From an uncultured bacterium (lineage in GTDB: Bacteria; Bdellovibrionota_C; UBA2361; SZUA-149; CALKYB01): 10,175 nt of DNA. The notes below the pieces were generated by a model. The model was not told the DNA's origin, searched no databases, and saw only the letters and a program-made list of their open reading frames with translations. Within the stretch, counting starts at the first letter, position 1. Each line of letters begins with the position of its first letter. The position numbers and the translations under genes are program-made. Positions 1 through 7,197 of this stretch are shown here, piece by piece. The stretch spans positions 1-10,175 of the forward strand of contig CALIEE010000218.1 in assembly GCA_938022485.1 (NCBI GenBank). Reading direction: 5' to 3'.

Positions 1-312
1 AGACAACAAGGGACCAAGCACCCAAAAAGAAGCTCGCAGGGAGCGAACCAAACCATAGGGAGCTTCAGTTCGATTGATGGAAGCCGCCTGAATACTTACT
101 TTATTTTTATCCCAATGCACTTGAGCACCAAGGTTAGAAAGAAGCTTGAGGGTAACAGATATGTCCTCAAGCTCAGGAACATTGGAGAATATACACTTGT
201 CAGCTGTCAGTAGTGAGGAAATAAGTAAGGGGAGAGCCGCGTTTTTCGCACCAGAAACTCTCACCTCCCCTTCAAGAGGAATACCTCCTTCAATATGTAT
301 CAGATCAGCCAA
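1..312 (-). CDS. murA: MurA, UDP-N-acetylglucosamine 1-carboxyvinyltransferase (N-terminal part, cut by window edge)
   Basis: MurA transfers enolpyruvate from PEP to UDP-GlcNAc, the first committed step of peptidoglycan synthesis in the cytoplasm. The 104 codons present translate to a protein that follows E. coli MurA closely from its first residues. It shows a GEVRVSGAKNAALPL block with the substrate-binding Lys23-Asn24 (E. coli K22-N23), the NVPELED segment, and SLRASFWVLGPLLS with the conserved Arg93. The catalytic Cys loop lies beyond the window edge. The only reasonable start is TTG at 312-310: an in-frame TGA sits four codons upstream, and the protein begins MADLIHIEGG as expected for the family. 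It lies 2 nt after the prmC stop with only a weak GAG ribosome site, so translation is probably coupled to prmC. It is the third gene of the prfA-prmC-murA operon. Confidence 0.95.
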   Translation of the reverse strand, partial: MADLIHIEGGIPLEGEVRVSGAKNAALPLLISSLLTADKCIFSNVPELEDISVTLKLLSNLGAQVHWDKNKVSIQAASINRTEAPYGLVRSLRASFWVLGPLLS

Positions 313-314
313 TT

Positions 315-1250
315 CTATTTCTCAAAATTCTGTAGTTTGATTTCAGCCACTCGGTCATGCCCAGCAAGATCTTGGTGCAGCTCTAAACCCTCGCCCAAAC
401 CGGCTCTTCTGCTGCACTCCAAAGCGGACGAACCTTGAGTATAACCTATTTCAAGCAACAGAAAACCAGCCAGTCCCTGGCTAAACCTTTCCACACCTTG
501 AATAATTTGTTCAATAATTTCAAACCCTTCCTTCTCTGCAAACAAGGCTTGAGCTGGTTCAAACTGACTCACATCCCGAGGTAGGCAATCTCCCTTACCA
601 ATGTAGGGAGGGTTACTCACCACTAGTAAGGATTTAAAACTATCATCTAGCTTAGGAAAGGCTTCAAACAAGTCTCCCGAGAACCATCTAATTTTATCTC
701 TACAGGCATGTTTCTCAGCGTTAGACTTAGCAACTTCAATCGCTTTTTCCGAGATATCCGACGCCCAATACTCAATAGGCCTACTCGCGATTTCTTTCTC
801 CTGCATCAACTCCAAGACAAGGCTGATCATGACACAACCCGAGCCTACCCCTATTTCTAATACTAGTATGGGTGGCTCAAGCATTCGGGCCTTCTCTAGG
901 GCCAGTTCAACTAGCAGCTCAGTTTCTGGTCTTGGAATTAAAACATCCCGACTAACTTCAAAAATTCTGCCGTAAAACTCTTTTTCTCCGAAGATACTTG
1001 CGACAGGCTCACTCTCGGCTCGTCTATTAAAACAAGAAATAGCTCGATCTTTCCCTTGCTCACTAACTTCAAGATCTAGGTTTATCAATAGCCAAGAAAG
1101 GTCTTTCTCAGTATTTTCTGCAAGTGTAAAAAGAAGAATAAGGTCAACTTCCTTTGCTATCTGCTCTGGGGGAACTTGAGAAAGATTTGGCAGGTTGGCT
1201 AGACAGGATAAGATACTTCGACCTTCCTCCCTCAATTCACGAATTTTCAT
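315..1250 (-). CDS. prmC: PrmC, peptide chain release factor N5-glutamine methyltransferase
   Basis: PrmC (HemK) uses SAM to methylate the glutamine of the GGQ motif of RF1 and RF2, which speeds peptide release at the ribosome. The 311-aa protein has the usual layout. An N-terminal helical substrate-binding domain occupies about residues 1-85. It is followed by EFYGRIFEVSRDVLIPRPETELL (91-113), typical of the family, then the SAM-binding glycine loop LEIGVGSG (131-138) and the diagnostic catalytic NPPYI (213-217). The C-terminal LAGHDRVAEIKL block is also present. It is somewhat longer than the E. coli enzyme (277 aa). The ATG at 1250-1248 begins 9 nt or less after the end of prfA (5' to it the stop is at 1258-1256, spacer 5 nt), with an AAGGTG-like ribosome site inside the end of prfA. 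Its substrate is thus encoded by the gene directly upstream in the same operon. Confidence 0.96.
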   Translation of the reverse strand: MKIRELREEGRSILSCLANLPNLSQVPPEQIAKEVDLILLFTLAENTEKDLSWLLINLDLEVSEQGKDRAISCFNRRAESEPVASIFGEKEFYGRIFEVSRDVLIPRPETELLVELALEKARMLEPPILVLEIGVGSGCVMISLVLELMQEKEIASRPIEYWASDISEKAIEVAKSNAEKHACRDKIRWFSGDLFEAFPKLDDSFKSLLVVSNPPYIGKGDCLPRDVSQFEPAQALFAEKEGFEIIEQIIQGVERFSQGLAGFLLLEIGYTQGSSALECSRRAGLGEGLELHQDLAGHDRVAEIKLQNFEK

Positions 1251-1255
1251 CTAAC

Positions 1256-2338
1256 CTATTCTTCTTCACCTTTCAGAGCTTCAGCCCTGTAAAAGGCTTG
1301 AAGAGGGTTGGACACAAGAGCCAATTCTCCTCCCATCAAATCATCAAGTTGATATAGGGTCAGGTTTATCCGATGATCTGTCACCCGTCCCTGTGGAAAA
1401 TTATAGGTGCGGATTCTCTCAGAGCGGTCTCCAGTACCAATCTGCTGGCGCCTATTCTCACTTCTTTCAGCGTCCAAAGCCGCCTGTTCCAAATCAAATA
1501 GGCGTGCCCTCAACACAGCCATCGCTTTGGCTTTGTTCTTAATCTGCGACTTCTCATCCTGACAAGTTACCACTAGACCGGTTGGTTCGTGAGTTATTCT
1601 AACCGCAGAATCAGTGGTGTTTACACTCTGCCCCCCCGGACCAGAGGCTCTAAACACATCAATTCGTAGATCCTTATCATCAATTTTAACGTCAACCTCT
1701 TCTGCTTCTGGCAAAGCCGCTACAGTCACAGTTGAGGTATGAATCCTACCTTGAGTTTCAGTCTGAGGGACTCGCTGAACCCTGTGAACTCCACTTTCAT
1801 ATTTAAACAAACTGAAAGCACCGGCTCCCACAAACCTTGCGATAATTTCCTTAAAGCCACCAACTGAAGATTTAGAACTACTCATAGTCTCTACTTTCCA
1901 GCCTTGGCTCTCAGCAAATCGACTATAAAGAGTGAACATATTCTCAGCAAATAGTGCGGACTCGTCCCCTCCAGCTCCTGCTCTTATTTCAATAATAGTG
2001 TTTTTATCGTCATTAGGGTCTTTAGGAATGAGTAAATACATCAACTCTTCCCTCAGCTTTTCTTTCTCCTCTTTTAGCTCCTCTCTTTCGGCTTTAGCTA
2101 ACTCTTTCATTTCTGGGTCTTCGGCGTTTTCAGCTAGCTCTTCAGCTCCAATTAGCTCAGAGTCAACTTTTTTCCAGCGGCCAAAAGTTTCCACAATAGC
2201 ACTCATCTCGGAGTGTTCACGTGACAGGTCCCTCAGCTTATTGCGATCTGAGATGATTTCAGGATCAGAGAGCATTGAACCTAGCTCTTTAAACCGCTGC
2301 TCAATATGAGACAGCTTTTCTTTCATTGCAGGACGCAT
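1256..2338 (-). CDS. prfA: Peptide chain release factor 1 (RF1)
   Basis: RF1 recognises UAA and UAG stop codons in the ribosomal A site and triggers hydrolysis of peptidyl-tRNA. With the ATG at 2338 the protein is 360 aa, the same length as E. coli RF1, and its first residues (MRPAMKEKLSHIEQRFKEL) align with the E. coli start MKPSIVAKLEALHERHEEV. Visible marks are the acidic coiled N-terminal domain, RAGAGGDESALFAENMF (119-135), the stop-codon-reading PxT motif as PQT (191-193), and the catalytic GGQ (235-237) in SGPGGQSVNTTDSAVRI. TYNFPQGRVTDHRINLTLY follows. The PQT motif marks RF1 rather than RF2, which has SPF. A longer reading frame begins with GTG at 2374, and an ATG lies at 2326; the length and alignment favour 2338, although its ribosome site is only GGA nine bases upstream. 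It is the first gene of the prfA-prmC-murA operon. Confidence 0.96.
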   Translation of the reverse strand: MRPAMKEKLSHIEQRFKELGSMLSDPEIISDRNKLRDLSREHSEMSAIVETFGRWKKVDSELIGAEELAENAEDPEMKELAKAEREELKEEKEKLREELMYLLIPKDPNDDKNTIIEIRAGAGGDESALFAENMFTLYSRFAESQGWKVETMSSSKSSVGGFKEIIARFVGAGAFSLFKYESGVHRVQRVPQTETQGRIHTSTVTVAALPEAEEVDVKIDDKDLRIDVFRASGPGGQSVNTTDSAVRITHEPTGLVVTCQDEKSQIKNKAKAMAVLRARLFDLEQAALDAERSENRRQQIGTGDRSERIRTYNFPQGRVTDHRINLTLYQLDDLMGGELALVSNPLQAFYRAEALKGEEE

Positions 2339-2364
2339 CAGGGTTTTTCCAAAAAAGATTAGAC

Positions 2365-2380
2365 TTACATCCACCCCTCC
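2365..2380 (-). promoter_or_regulatory. Strong Shine-Dalgarno plus ATG-TAA start-stop in the prfA leader
   Basis: On the minus strand a GGAGG (2380-2376) is followed after 5 nt by ATG (2370-2368) and immediately by TAA (2367-2365). The spacing and sequence are far better than those of the real prfA start 26 nt downstream. The sequence thus offers a ribosome a start codon directly followed by a stop that RF1 itself decodes. I infer a possible leader that senses RF1 activity; no function is proven, and chance occurrence is possible. Confidence 0.45.
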
Positions 2381-2395
2381 AGGGCGGCGTCCATC

Positions 2396-2424
2396 AATAT
2401 AGAGAAATCACCCCCATGGCTCAA
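2396..2424 (-). promoter_or_regulatory. Putative sigma-70-type promoter of the prfA operon
   Basis: Reading the minus strand, TTGAGC (2424-2419) and TATATT (2401-2396) are separated by exactly 17 nt. They match the -35 consensus at four of six positions and the -10 consensus at five of six. Transcription would begin near 2389, giving a leader of about 50 nt that contains the start-stop element. Only the sequence match supports it. Confidence 0.55.
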
Positions 2425-2452
2425 GCGTTCTCGTAGTTTTAGCTAATTCCCC

Positions 2453-2481
2453 TCGTCAGTTCTCCCCAGCTTTGTTACACT
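2453..2481 (+). promoter_or_regulatory. Putative promoter of the lytic transglycosylase gene
   Basis: TCGTCA (2453-2458) and TACACT (2476-2481) lie 17 nt apart, each matching four of six consensus bases. The -10 is preceded by TGT, an extended -10 signal. Transcription from about 2488 would leave a leader of some 23 nt before the ATG at 2511. This also argues against the upstream TTG at 2472 as a start, because it would fall before the transcription start. It is a prediction from sequence only. Confidence 0.4.
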
Positions 2482-2510
2482 CCGAGACCTTTAAGATCAG
2501 ACATAGGTCA

Positions 2511-4562
2511 ATGTTATCTAAACGAAGTTATTGCTCTACCATTCTCCTCGTTGCTCTCGTAGCGACTCTGTGGTTCAGCGCTTGCTCCAAACAAACTTCA
2601 CCACGCCAGGCATTGGAGGTATTGAGAAACTCTGAAAATACAGAGGAACTTATCTCAGCAGGCAAAACTCTTATTCGAAAACCATCCGTACGTGACTGGG
2701 GGCTAGTTGAGTTGGCTAATGCTTTGCTTGAAAATGAAGAACCAAGTTTAGCTGTAGATTACTATTCTAAAGTTGACGAAAACTCTGCCGCCTCTCTTGA
2801 TTCTAGGCTAGGAATAATCATGGCTGGTCTTAAGATTGATTCAGCTTCAAAGACCGACTACCAAAAGGTTGAGCAGGAACTCTCTACCATTGAAGCCCTA
2901 GCATCTTCCAAACACCGAAAAGATTTACTTCCCTCAGTCTTTCTAACCAAAGCTCACTTATTTTCTTTGGCAGGTTCGACAAAGGAATCAGAAAGATTTC
3001 TGCTTCAACTTTGCGAAGGCCATCCAGGCTCTTCCGAGTTTCCAGAAGCTTTTAGATTACTCAAGCAGCTCAATCCAGAACCAAGCATTGCTACTCTCTC
3101 AGAATGGGCAGGATTTTTATCTAAGGCAGGACGTTTTGAGGAGAGTCTTGACTTAACAAAGAAAGGAATTGCCCAAGCTAAAGAAAACAGCAAAGGGCAA
3201 TTGGAACTTTTCGCTCAGCACGAGCGAACCCTGAGAAAACTGGGAAAGAAGGAAGAGGCCGACGAAATTTTAAACCGGATGGCCTCAAGCGCTACTGAAG
3301 GCATTGCCGATCAAGCTCTTTTGAGGCTTGGAATGAACGCGTGGAATATCAACGAACATCAAGAAGCTTTAGAATGGTTCAAAAAGATATCTATCAACTT
3401 CCCCAAAAGCTCTCTTTCACCTAAAGTTAATTACCTTCGAGGTAGAATACTCGAAGAGTTGAAAGAGTTTGATACCGCTAAAAATATTTATGAAAAGATC
3501 GTCTCTTCTTTTGAAAAGCGAAAAACCAATTCTTTATCCGCTCTTGAAAAAGAATACTACCTGAAAGCTGCAAAAAGGTTACCTTGGATTGAGATAGTTC
3601 GCGGCAACAAAGAAGATGGGCGAGTCCAAATGGGCAAGCTCCAACAGCTTGCCAAAACATTATCTAACAGAGAACTAGAGATCCATGCTAATTTTTGGAA
3701 GAACTATAAAGCCGAACAAACTTATTCAAACAGAGAGAAACTGGATTTAGCTGATGTAGACTTTTATTCAATCCAGTCTGGAACTCCAGAACTCGCACCA
3801 AAAGAAAAATCCTGCAGAGCCGAATTACCAAAAAAGCTGGTTAATAGACTATCTTCAATTAAAAAACTGCAGTTCAGAGAGTTCGCAACAAGGGAGATTA
3901 ACTGGTCACTGGCCGACAAAATGCCTTCAAAGTCCCAATCCTGGGGTCTTGCGGATCTTGAAAAAGTTTTATCTATTGCCGAACTTCACAGCGAGTTCGC
4001 AGATCCTTCAGACTCAATCAAGCTAGCCAACTTAGCTCTTAGCAAACTCAAGAATAATCCCCAGCTAAAACATAAGTGCTTGGCCAGCATTCAACAAATC
4101 TTGTACCCTGCTCCGTTTGTTAAACATTACAACTCCCTTGCTGACAAATATCGACTAAGCCCTTCACTACTCTTAGCTATCACCCGAACTGAGAGTCATT
4201 TTAATCCTCAAGCTATTTCACGAGTGGGTGCTAGAGGTTTAATGCAACTAATGCCAAACACTGCAAAAATCGAAGGCCTAAAAGAAGGAGAAAGTCTATT
4301 CAATCCAATGGTAAATATTTCTTTGGGCTCTAAACATCTTTCCAGACTAATGGATCAATATGATGGCGAAGAGATTTACGCTATCGCCGCATACAACGCA
4401 GGTACAGAAGCCGTCAATCGCTGGATTAAAAGGTATCCCAACTTAAGTCCAATTGAATGGTCTGAACTGATTGGATACCCAGAGACACTAAATTACGTAA
4501 AAAAGGTTAGTTACTCTGCTGCAATTTACACGCAAGTCTTGGCAAGAAAGTGGGAGAACTAA
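2511..4562 (+). CDS. Soluble-lytic-transglycosylase (Slt70-like) lipoprotein
   Basis: The enzyme cleaves the MurNAc-GlcNAc bond of peptidoglycan, making 1,6-anhydro ends, in the periplasm. With the ATG at 2511 it has 683 aa. A signal peptide with a hydrophobic core (STILLVALVATLW) ends in FSAC, a lipobox-like site that would anchor it to a membrane. A long helical region of about 500 residues with TPR-like repeats follows, for example ALEWFKKISINFPKSSLSPKVNYLRGRILEELKEFDTAKNIY split over two helix pairs. The C-terminal SLT domain has the catalytic Glu561 in TRTESHFNP, GLMQLMP (576-582) and AAYNAG (626-631), the standard set for family 23 lytic transglycosylases. An alternative start, TTG at 2472, adds 13 polar residues before the signal peptide and is less likely. 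The gene stands alone, divergent from prfA and convergent with the next gene. A scaffold role for the TPR region is inferred from Slt70. Confidence 0.9.
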   Translation: MLSKRSYCSTILLVALVATLWFSACSKQTSPRQALEVLRNSENTEELISAGKTLIRKPSVRDWGLVELANALLENEEPSLAVDYYSKVDENSAASLDSRLGIIMAGLKIDSASKTDYQKVEQELSTIEALASSKHRKDLLPSVFLTKAHLFSLAGSTKESERFLLQLCEGHPGSSEFPEAFRLLKQLNPEPSIATLSEWAGFLSKAGRFEESLDLTKKGIAQAKENSKGQLELFAQHERTLRKLGKKEEADEILNRMASSATEGIADQALLRLGMNAWNINEHQEALEWFKKISINFPKSSLSPKVNYLRGRILEELKEFDTAKNIYEKIVSSFEKRKTNSLSALEKEYYLKAAKRLPWIEIVRGNKEDGRVQMGKLQQLAKTLSNRELEIHANFWKNYKAEQTYSNREKLDLADVDFYSIQSGTPELAPKEKSCRAELPKKLVNRLSSIKKLQFREFATREINWSLADKMPSKSQSWGLADLEKVLSIAELHSEFADPSDSIKLANLALSKLKNNPQLKHKCLASIQQILYPAPFVKHYNSLADKYRLSPSLLLAITRTESHFNPQAISRVGARGLMQLMPNTAKIEGLKEGESLFNPMVNISLGSKHLSRLMDQYDGEEIYAIAAYNAGTEAVNRWIKRYPNLSPIEWSELIGYPETLNYVKKVSYSAAIYTQVLARKWEN

Positions 4563-6058
4563 AACTGTTCAGACCCCTGGGATGGCTTTGCCCTGAAGTC
4601 TTTTTTCAGCACTGTATCTTGCTCAGCTTTATCAATAAATTTTTCTTTCCAAACGCCCTCAACAAAATGCGTCTTTTTAAAACTTTGAAGTCTAGGATGA
4701 TCCAACCCAAGAGAGGCCGTTTCGGGCTCTAATACGGTAACTATCTGGCCAGACAGCAACTGCTCAGACACATAGTCTTTCGCCCCCTCCAAAGTTTCTA
4801 CACTTGAAGACTGCACAGAAACTAAGTGGTGCTCTCGAGCCTCGCCAGCAAGTCGTCTCTTTTCAACTTTTCTCCTACCAAGCAATCCCCAAAGGAACCC
4901 AAGGCTTTGCGCAGCGAACATACCCAAGCCTGCAGTGAATCTACCGGCCACATGCTTAATGTCAGTTTCTACCAAACTTGAAAACGGGCTGTATCTATCA
5001 ACTGCACAAAAAAGTCTGATCAAACCGAAGCCAATAAATACCCAACCCGGCAAACTTAGCCACCATGGCCCCAGCAAAAGAAGCCAGCCAGCAGAAAGTT
5101 CAAGAAGAATAGCGATAAAGAATTGAAGGGTGCTTAAATACTGTTCCCCAAAAAGCCTCCCTCCCTCGGCATCACCTCTGGCATATCGAAAAACCATTCT
5201 AAAAAGCTTAGGAAAGCTCTTTGGCATTGTCCAATGAACTATAGCATCGGGAGTAAAGGCCGTTTTTCTAGCAAAAGAACGGCAGTGCAAAGCAAACAAG
5301 CTATCTTCACCAGCAAAAGTTAGATAGTCAGGAAACCAACCCGCTTGCACCCAAAGAGATTTTCTAAAAGCTTGAGATCGAGCTGAGGGAAGAAAAGTTG
5401 TAAGATCACCGGGATCGATATCTCTAATCAAGAAATGAGAGTACATCTTACTCCAAAAACTCGTCGCCTCCGCTCTGTAATGACCCATGGAAAAATCAGT
5501 CTCCGGATCAACCAAAAGCGGAAAAACTATACGCTCCAGCCAGTAAGCGTCTAAACGACAACCTAGGTCCGTGACTGCAATTAAGTCATAACTCGCAGCA
5601 CCAATTGCCTGATTTCGCCCATAGGCTATTGAGGCATTTTTAAGTTGAAGAACTTTAAATGATATTTCAGAAAAGTTTGGCTGAGATTGAAGCTGACTAA
5701 TTTCGAATTTTATTCGAGTAACAGTGCTATCACTCGAACCTCCATCAGTTATTACTACTTCTTTCGGGAGAACTGACTGAGCGCCAAAAGAATTAAACCA
5801 TTCAGAAACAGAGTTCTCTTCATTTAAAACTGTGATCACCAAACTGCAATCAACTAAAGATCCAGGAGGCAAACCTTGAAAAATCTTTCCACTAAACTTT
5901 TCGGCACTCGCGCTTTCGAAGGAATACACGCTCACATCAATTTCTGGAATATTTCCAGAAGCTCTACCAAACAGATTAGCTCCGAACCTCTCTAAACAAG
6001 GAGGTGCCATTCGATGAACAAAAGAGAAGAAATAGTCCGAGGGTCCAACAACAGCCAT
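4559..6058 (-). CDS. Family 2 glycosyltransferase with C-terminal membrane helices
   Basis: This is a probable inverting GT-A sugar transferase acting at the cytoplasmic face of the inner membrane. Residues 72-300 form the GT2 domain. It has LVITVLNEENSV (73-84), VVITDGGSSDST (101-112), and VTDLGCRLDAYWLERIV (162-178) with Asp164 in the place of the metal-binding DxD/DAGC region. GEDSLFALHCR (250-260) carries the likely catalytic acidic pair. Three hydrophobic stretches (about 309-330, 335-353, 377-394) follow, resembling ExoA-type succinoglycan transferases. A 70-residue N-terminal extension and a charged tail of about 100 residues (395-499) are not recognised. The ATG at 6058 is supported by GGGAG seven bases upstream. 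The sugar and acceptor cannot be told, as no other polysaccharide gene is present. Its stop shares four bases with that of the transglycosylase gene. Confidence 0.85.
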   Translation of the reverse strand: MAVVGPSDYFFSFVHRMAPPCLERFGANLFGRASGNIPEIDVSVYSFESASAEKFSGKIFQGLPPGSLVDCSLVITVLNEENSVSEWFNSFGAQSVLPKEVVITDGGSSDSTVTRIKFEISQLQSQPNFSEISFKVLQLKNASIAYGRNQAIGAASYDLIAVTDLGCRLDAYWLERIVFPLLVDPETDFSMGHYRAEATSFWSKMYSHFLIRDIDPGDLTTFLPSARSQAFRKSLWVQAGWFPDYLTFAGEDSLFALHCRSFARKTAFTPDAIVHWTMPKSFPKLFRMVFRYARGDAEGGRLFGEQYLSTLQFFIAILLELSAGWLLLLGPWWLSLPGWVFIGFGLIRLFCAVDRYSPFSSLVETDIKHVAGRFTAGLGMFAAQSLGFLWGLLGRRKVEKRRLAGEAREHHLVSVQSSSVETLEGAKDYVSEQLLSGQIVTVLEPETASLGLDHPRLQSFKKTHFVEGVWKEKFIDKAEQDTVLKKDFRAKPSQGSEQF

Positions 6059-6105
6059 TTTTAAACTCCCAGTATCGAAAAAAGGTAAGAATAGGGCACA
6101 GACTC

Positions 6106-6118
6106 CTAAGTCGCTTAG
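6106..6118. repeat. Small inverted repeat in the divergent control region
   Basis: CTAAG (6106-6110) and CTTAG (6114-6118) form a perfect 5-bp inverted repeat around TCG, just upstream of the TTGACA box of the chaperone genes. It could be half of an operator, but such a short repeat may arise by chance. Confidence 0.25.
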
Positions 6119-6121
6119 ACT

Positions 6122-6150
6122 TTGACAACCTGCGTCATGATGCTTATAGC
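6122..6150 (+). promoter_or_regulatory. Putative promoter of the cbpA/dnaJ-clpB operon
   Basis: A perfect TTGACA (6122-6127) is followed after 17 nt by TATAGC (6145-6150), which matches four of six -10 positions. Transcription would begin near 6157, about 31 nt before the ATG at 6188. I see no convincing heat-shock sigma-32 motif and no CIRCE element. The weak -10 with a perfect -35 would fit a regulated promoter, but that is inference. Confidence 0.45.
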
Positions 6151-6162
6151 ATAAATATCATG
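6136..6162. repeat. Nested inverted repeats over the -10 region of the chaperone operon
   Basis: CATGAT (6136-6141) pairs perfectly with ATCATG (6157-6162). Inside it, ATGCT (6140-6144) pairs with AGCAT (6148-6152) around TAT. The two share bases 6140-6141, so they are alternative rather than stacked hairpins. They cover the -10 and transcription start, a usual place for a repressor operator. No known operator consensus is recognised. Confidence 0.4.
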
Positions 6163-6187
6163 TAGAAATAACCCTCTGCTACAAAAT

Positions 6188-7165
6188 ATGGAATATCGCG
6201 ATTATTATCAAGCACTTGGCCTAAAAAGAGAGGCCTCTCAGGAAGACATTTCCAAGGCTTATCGCAAGCTAGCCAGGAAATATCACCCTGATTTGAACAA
6301 AGATCCGAGAGCAGAGGACAAATTCAAAGAAATTAATGAAGCCCATGAGGTTCTTGGCGACGAAAAAAATCGCAAGGCCTATGACCGACTTGGCTCGGGT
6401 TGGCGTGGTGGACAAGACTTTAGACCTCCACCTGGCTGGGAACAAATGTTTGGTGGCCAAGGAGCTGGTCAACAATTTGGTTTTAATTCCTCGGGTCAGG
6501 CTGGAGCTGGTGGTTTTAGCGACTTCTTTCAAAGTCTTTTTGGTGGCACGGATGGTTTTCCTGGAGGACAGCAGAGTTCCTTTCAGTCGATGGCAGGCTT
6601 CGGCTCTCGGAAAGGAGAAAATATTCAGAGTGAGCTCGAAATTAGTATTCAAGAGGCCTTTAAAGGAATCACCAAAACAATTTCTTTTACCCTGCAAGGT
6701 GTCGGCAGCTCTCCTGATTTGAAATCCTACCAAGTTAAAATCCCTAAAGGATGCACTGACGGAAAGACAATAAGGCTTACTGGACAAGGTGCCAAAGGAG
6801 TAAATGGTGGTGCTGATGGAAACCTCTTGCTTAAAATTAAAGTTAAAGATGATAAAAATTTTAAACTAAAGGGTAAAAATATAATTACAAAATTTCCAGT
6901 AAGCCCTTGGGAAGCTGCCCTTGGTGCCAAGCTAGAGATTGAGACTCTAGACTCCAAGGTAAGCTTGTCTATTCCGCCCGGAACCAAAAGTGGTCAAAGG
7001 CTTAGATTGAAGGGCAAGGGAATGCATTCAAGTAAAGGAGAGAGTGGAGATCTACTCGTAGAGATACTAATCACAGTTCCTAGATCCTTGAGCGAACAAG
7101 AAAAAAGTCTTTTTGAGGAACTTTCTTCAGTCTCCACATTTGACCCGCGTAAAAACCGTGATTAG
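6188..7165 (+). CDS. cbpA: DnaJ-family (type II, CbpA-like) J-domain co-chaperone
   Basis: The protein would stimulate the ATPase of DnaK and deliver unfolded or aggregated proteins to it. The 325 residues show a J-domain at 1-70 with the essential HPD (33-35) and a Gly/Phe-rich linker at about 70-142. Two beta-rich client-binding domains follow: CTD I (about 145-222) with VKIPKGCTDGKTIRLTGQG, and CTD II (about 223-315) with FPVSPWEAALGAKLEIET and LSIPPGTKSGQRLRLKGKG. The cysteine-rich zinc region of classical DnaJ is absent, as in E. coli CbpA (306 aa). Even the C-terminal FDPRK ending is shared with CbpA. The ATG start gives the usual MEYRDYY opening but has no clear Shine-Dalgarno. The clpB gene starts 32 nt after its end, so a shared transcript and a role in disaggregation are likely. 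No CbpM partner gene is present. Confidence 0.92.
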   Translation: MEYRDYYQALGLKREASQEDISKAYRKLARKYHPDLNKDPRAEDKFKEINEAHEVLGDEKNRKAYDRLGSGWRGGQDFRPPPGWEQMFGGQGAGQQFGFNSSGQAGAGGFSDFFQSLFGGTDGFPGGQQSSFQSMAGFGSRKGENIQSELEISIQEAFKGITKTISFTLQGVGSSPDLKSYQVKIPKGCTDGKTIRLTGQGAKGVNGGADGNLLLKIKVKDDKNFKLKGKNIITKFPVSPWEAALGAKLEIETLDSKVSLSIPPGTKSGQRLRLKGKGMHSSKGESGDLLVEILITVPRSLSEQEKSLFEELSSVSTFDPRKNRD

Positions 7166-7197
7166 GTTTTATCGTAAACAATTTTTCAGGGTCAAAA

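Noticed and set aside
2339..2374. GTG at 2374 as the prfA start (372 aa)
   Set aside because: The nearby GGAGG is only one base from it, the added residues have no counterpart in RF1, and the ATG at 2338 gives 360 aa aligned with E. coli RF1 from the first residue.
2472..2510. TTG at 2472 as the transglycosylase start (696 aa)
   Set aside because: It adds polar residues before a good signal peptide and overlaps a plausible -10 box, so it would probably not be in the transcript.
4550..4732. 60-codon plus-strand frame at the end of the transglycosylase gene
   Set aside because: It lies antisense to the glycosyltransferase coding region, has no ribosome site I can see and no recognisable protein.
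6059..6187. Promoter for the glycosyltransferase on the minus strand
   Set aside because: A TTGTCA is present but no acceptable -10 box lies at 16-18 nt; other candidates are too weak to annotate, although a promoter for this gene must lie in or near this region.
6269..6787. Long antisense frame (172 codons) and an overlapping 128-codon frame within the J-protein gene
   Set aside because: They lie wholly opposite or out of frame with a clearly conserved gene, have no family features, and result from the Gly/Phe-rich codon composition.
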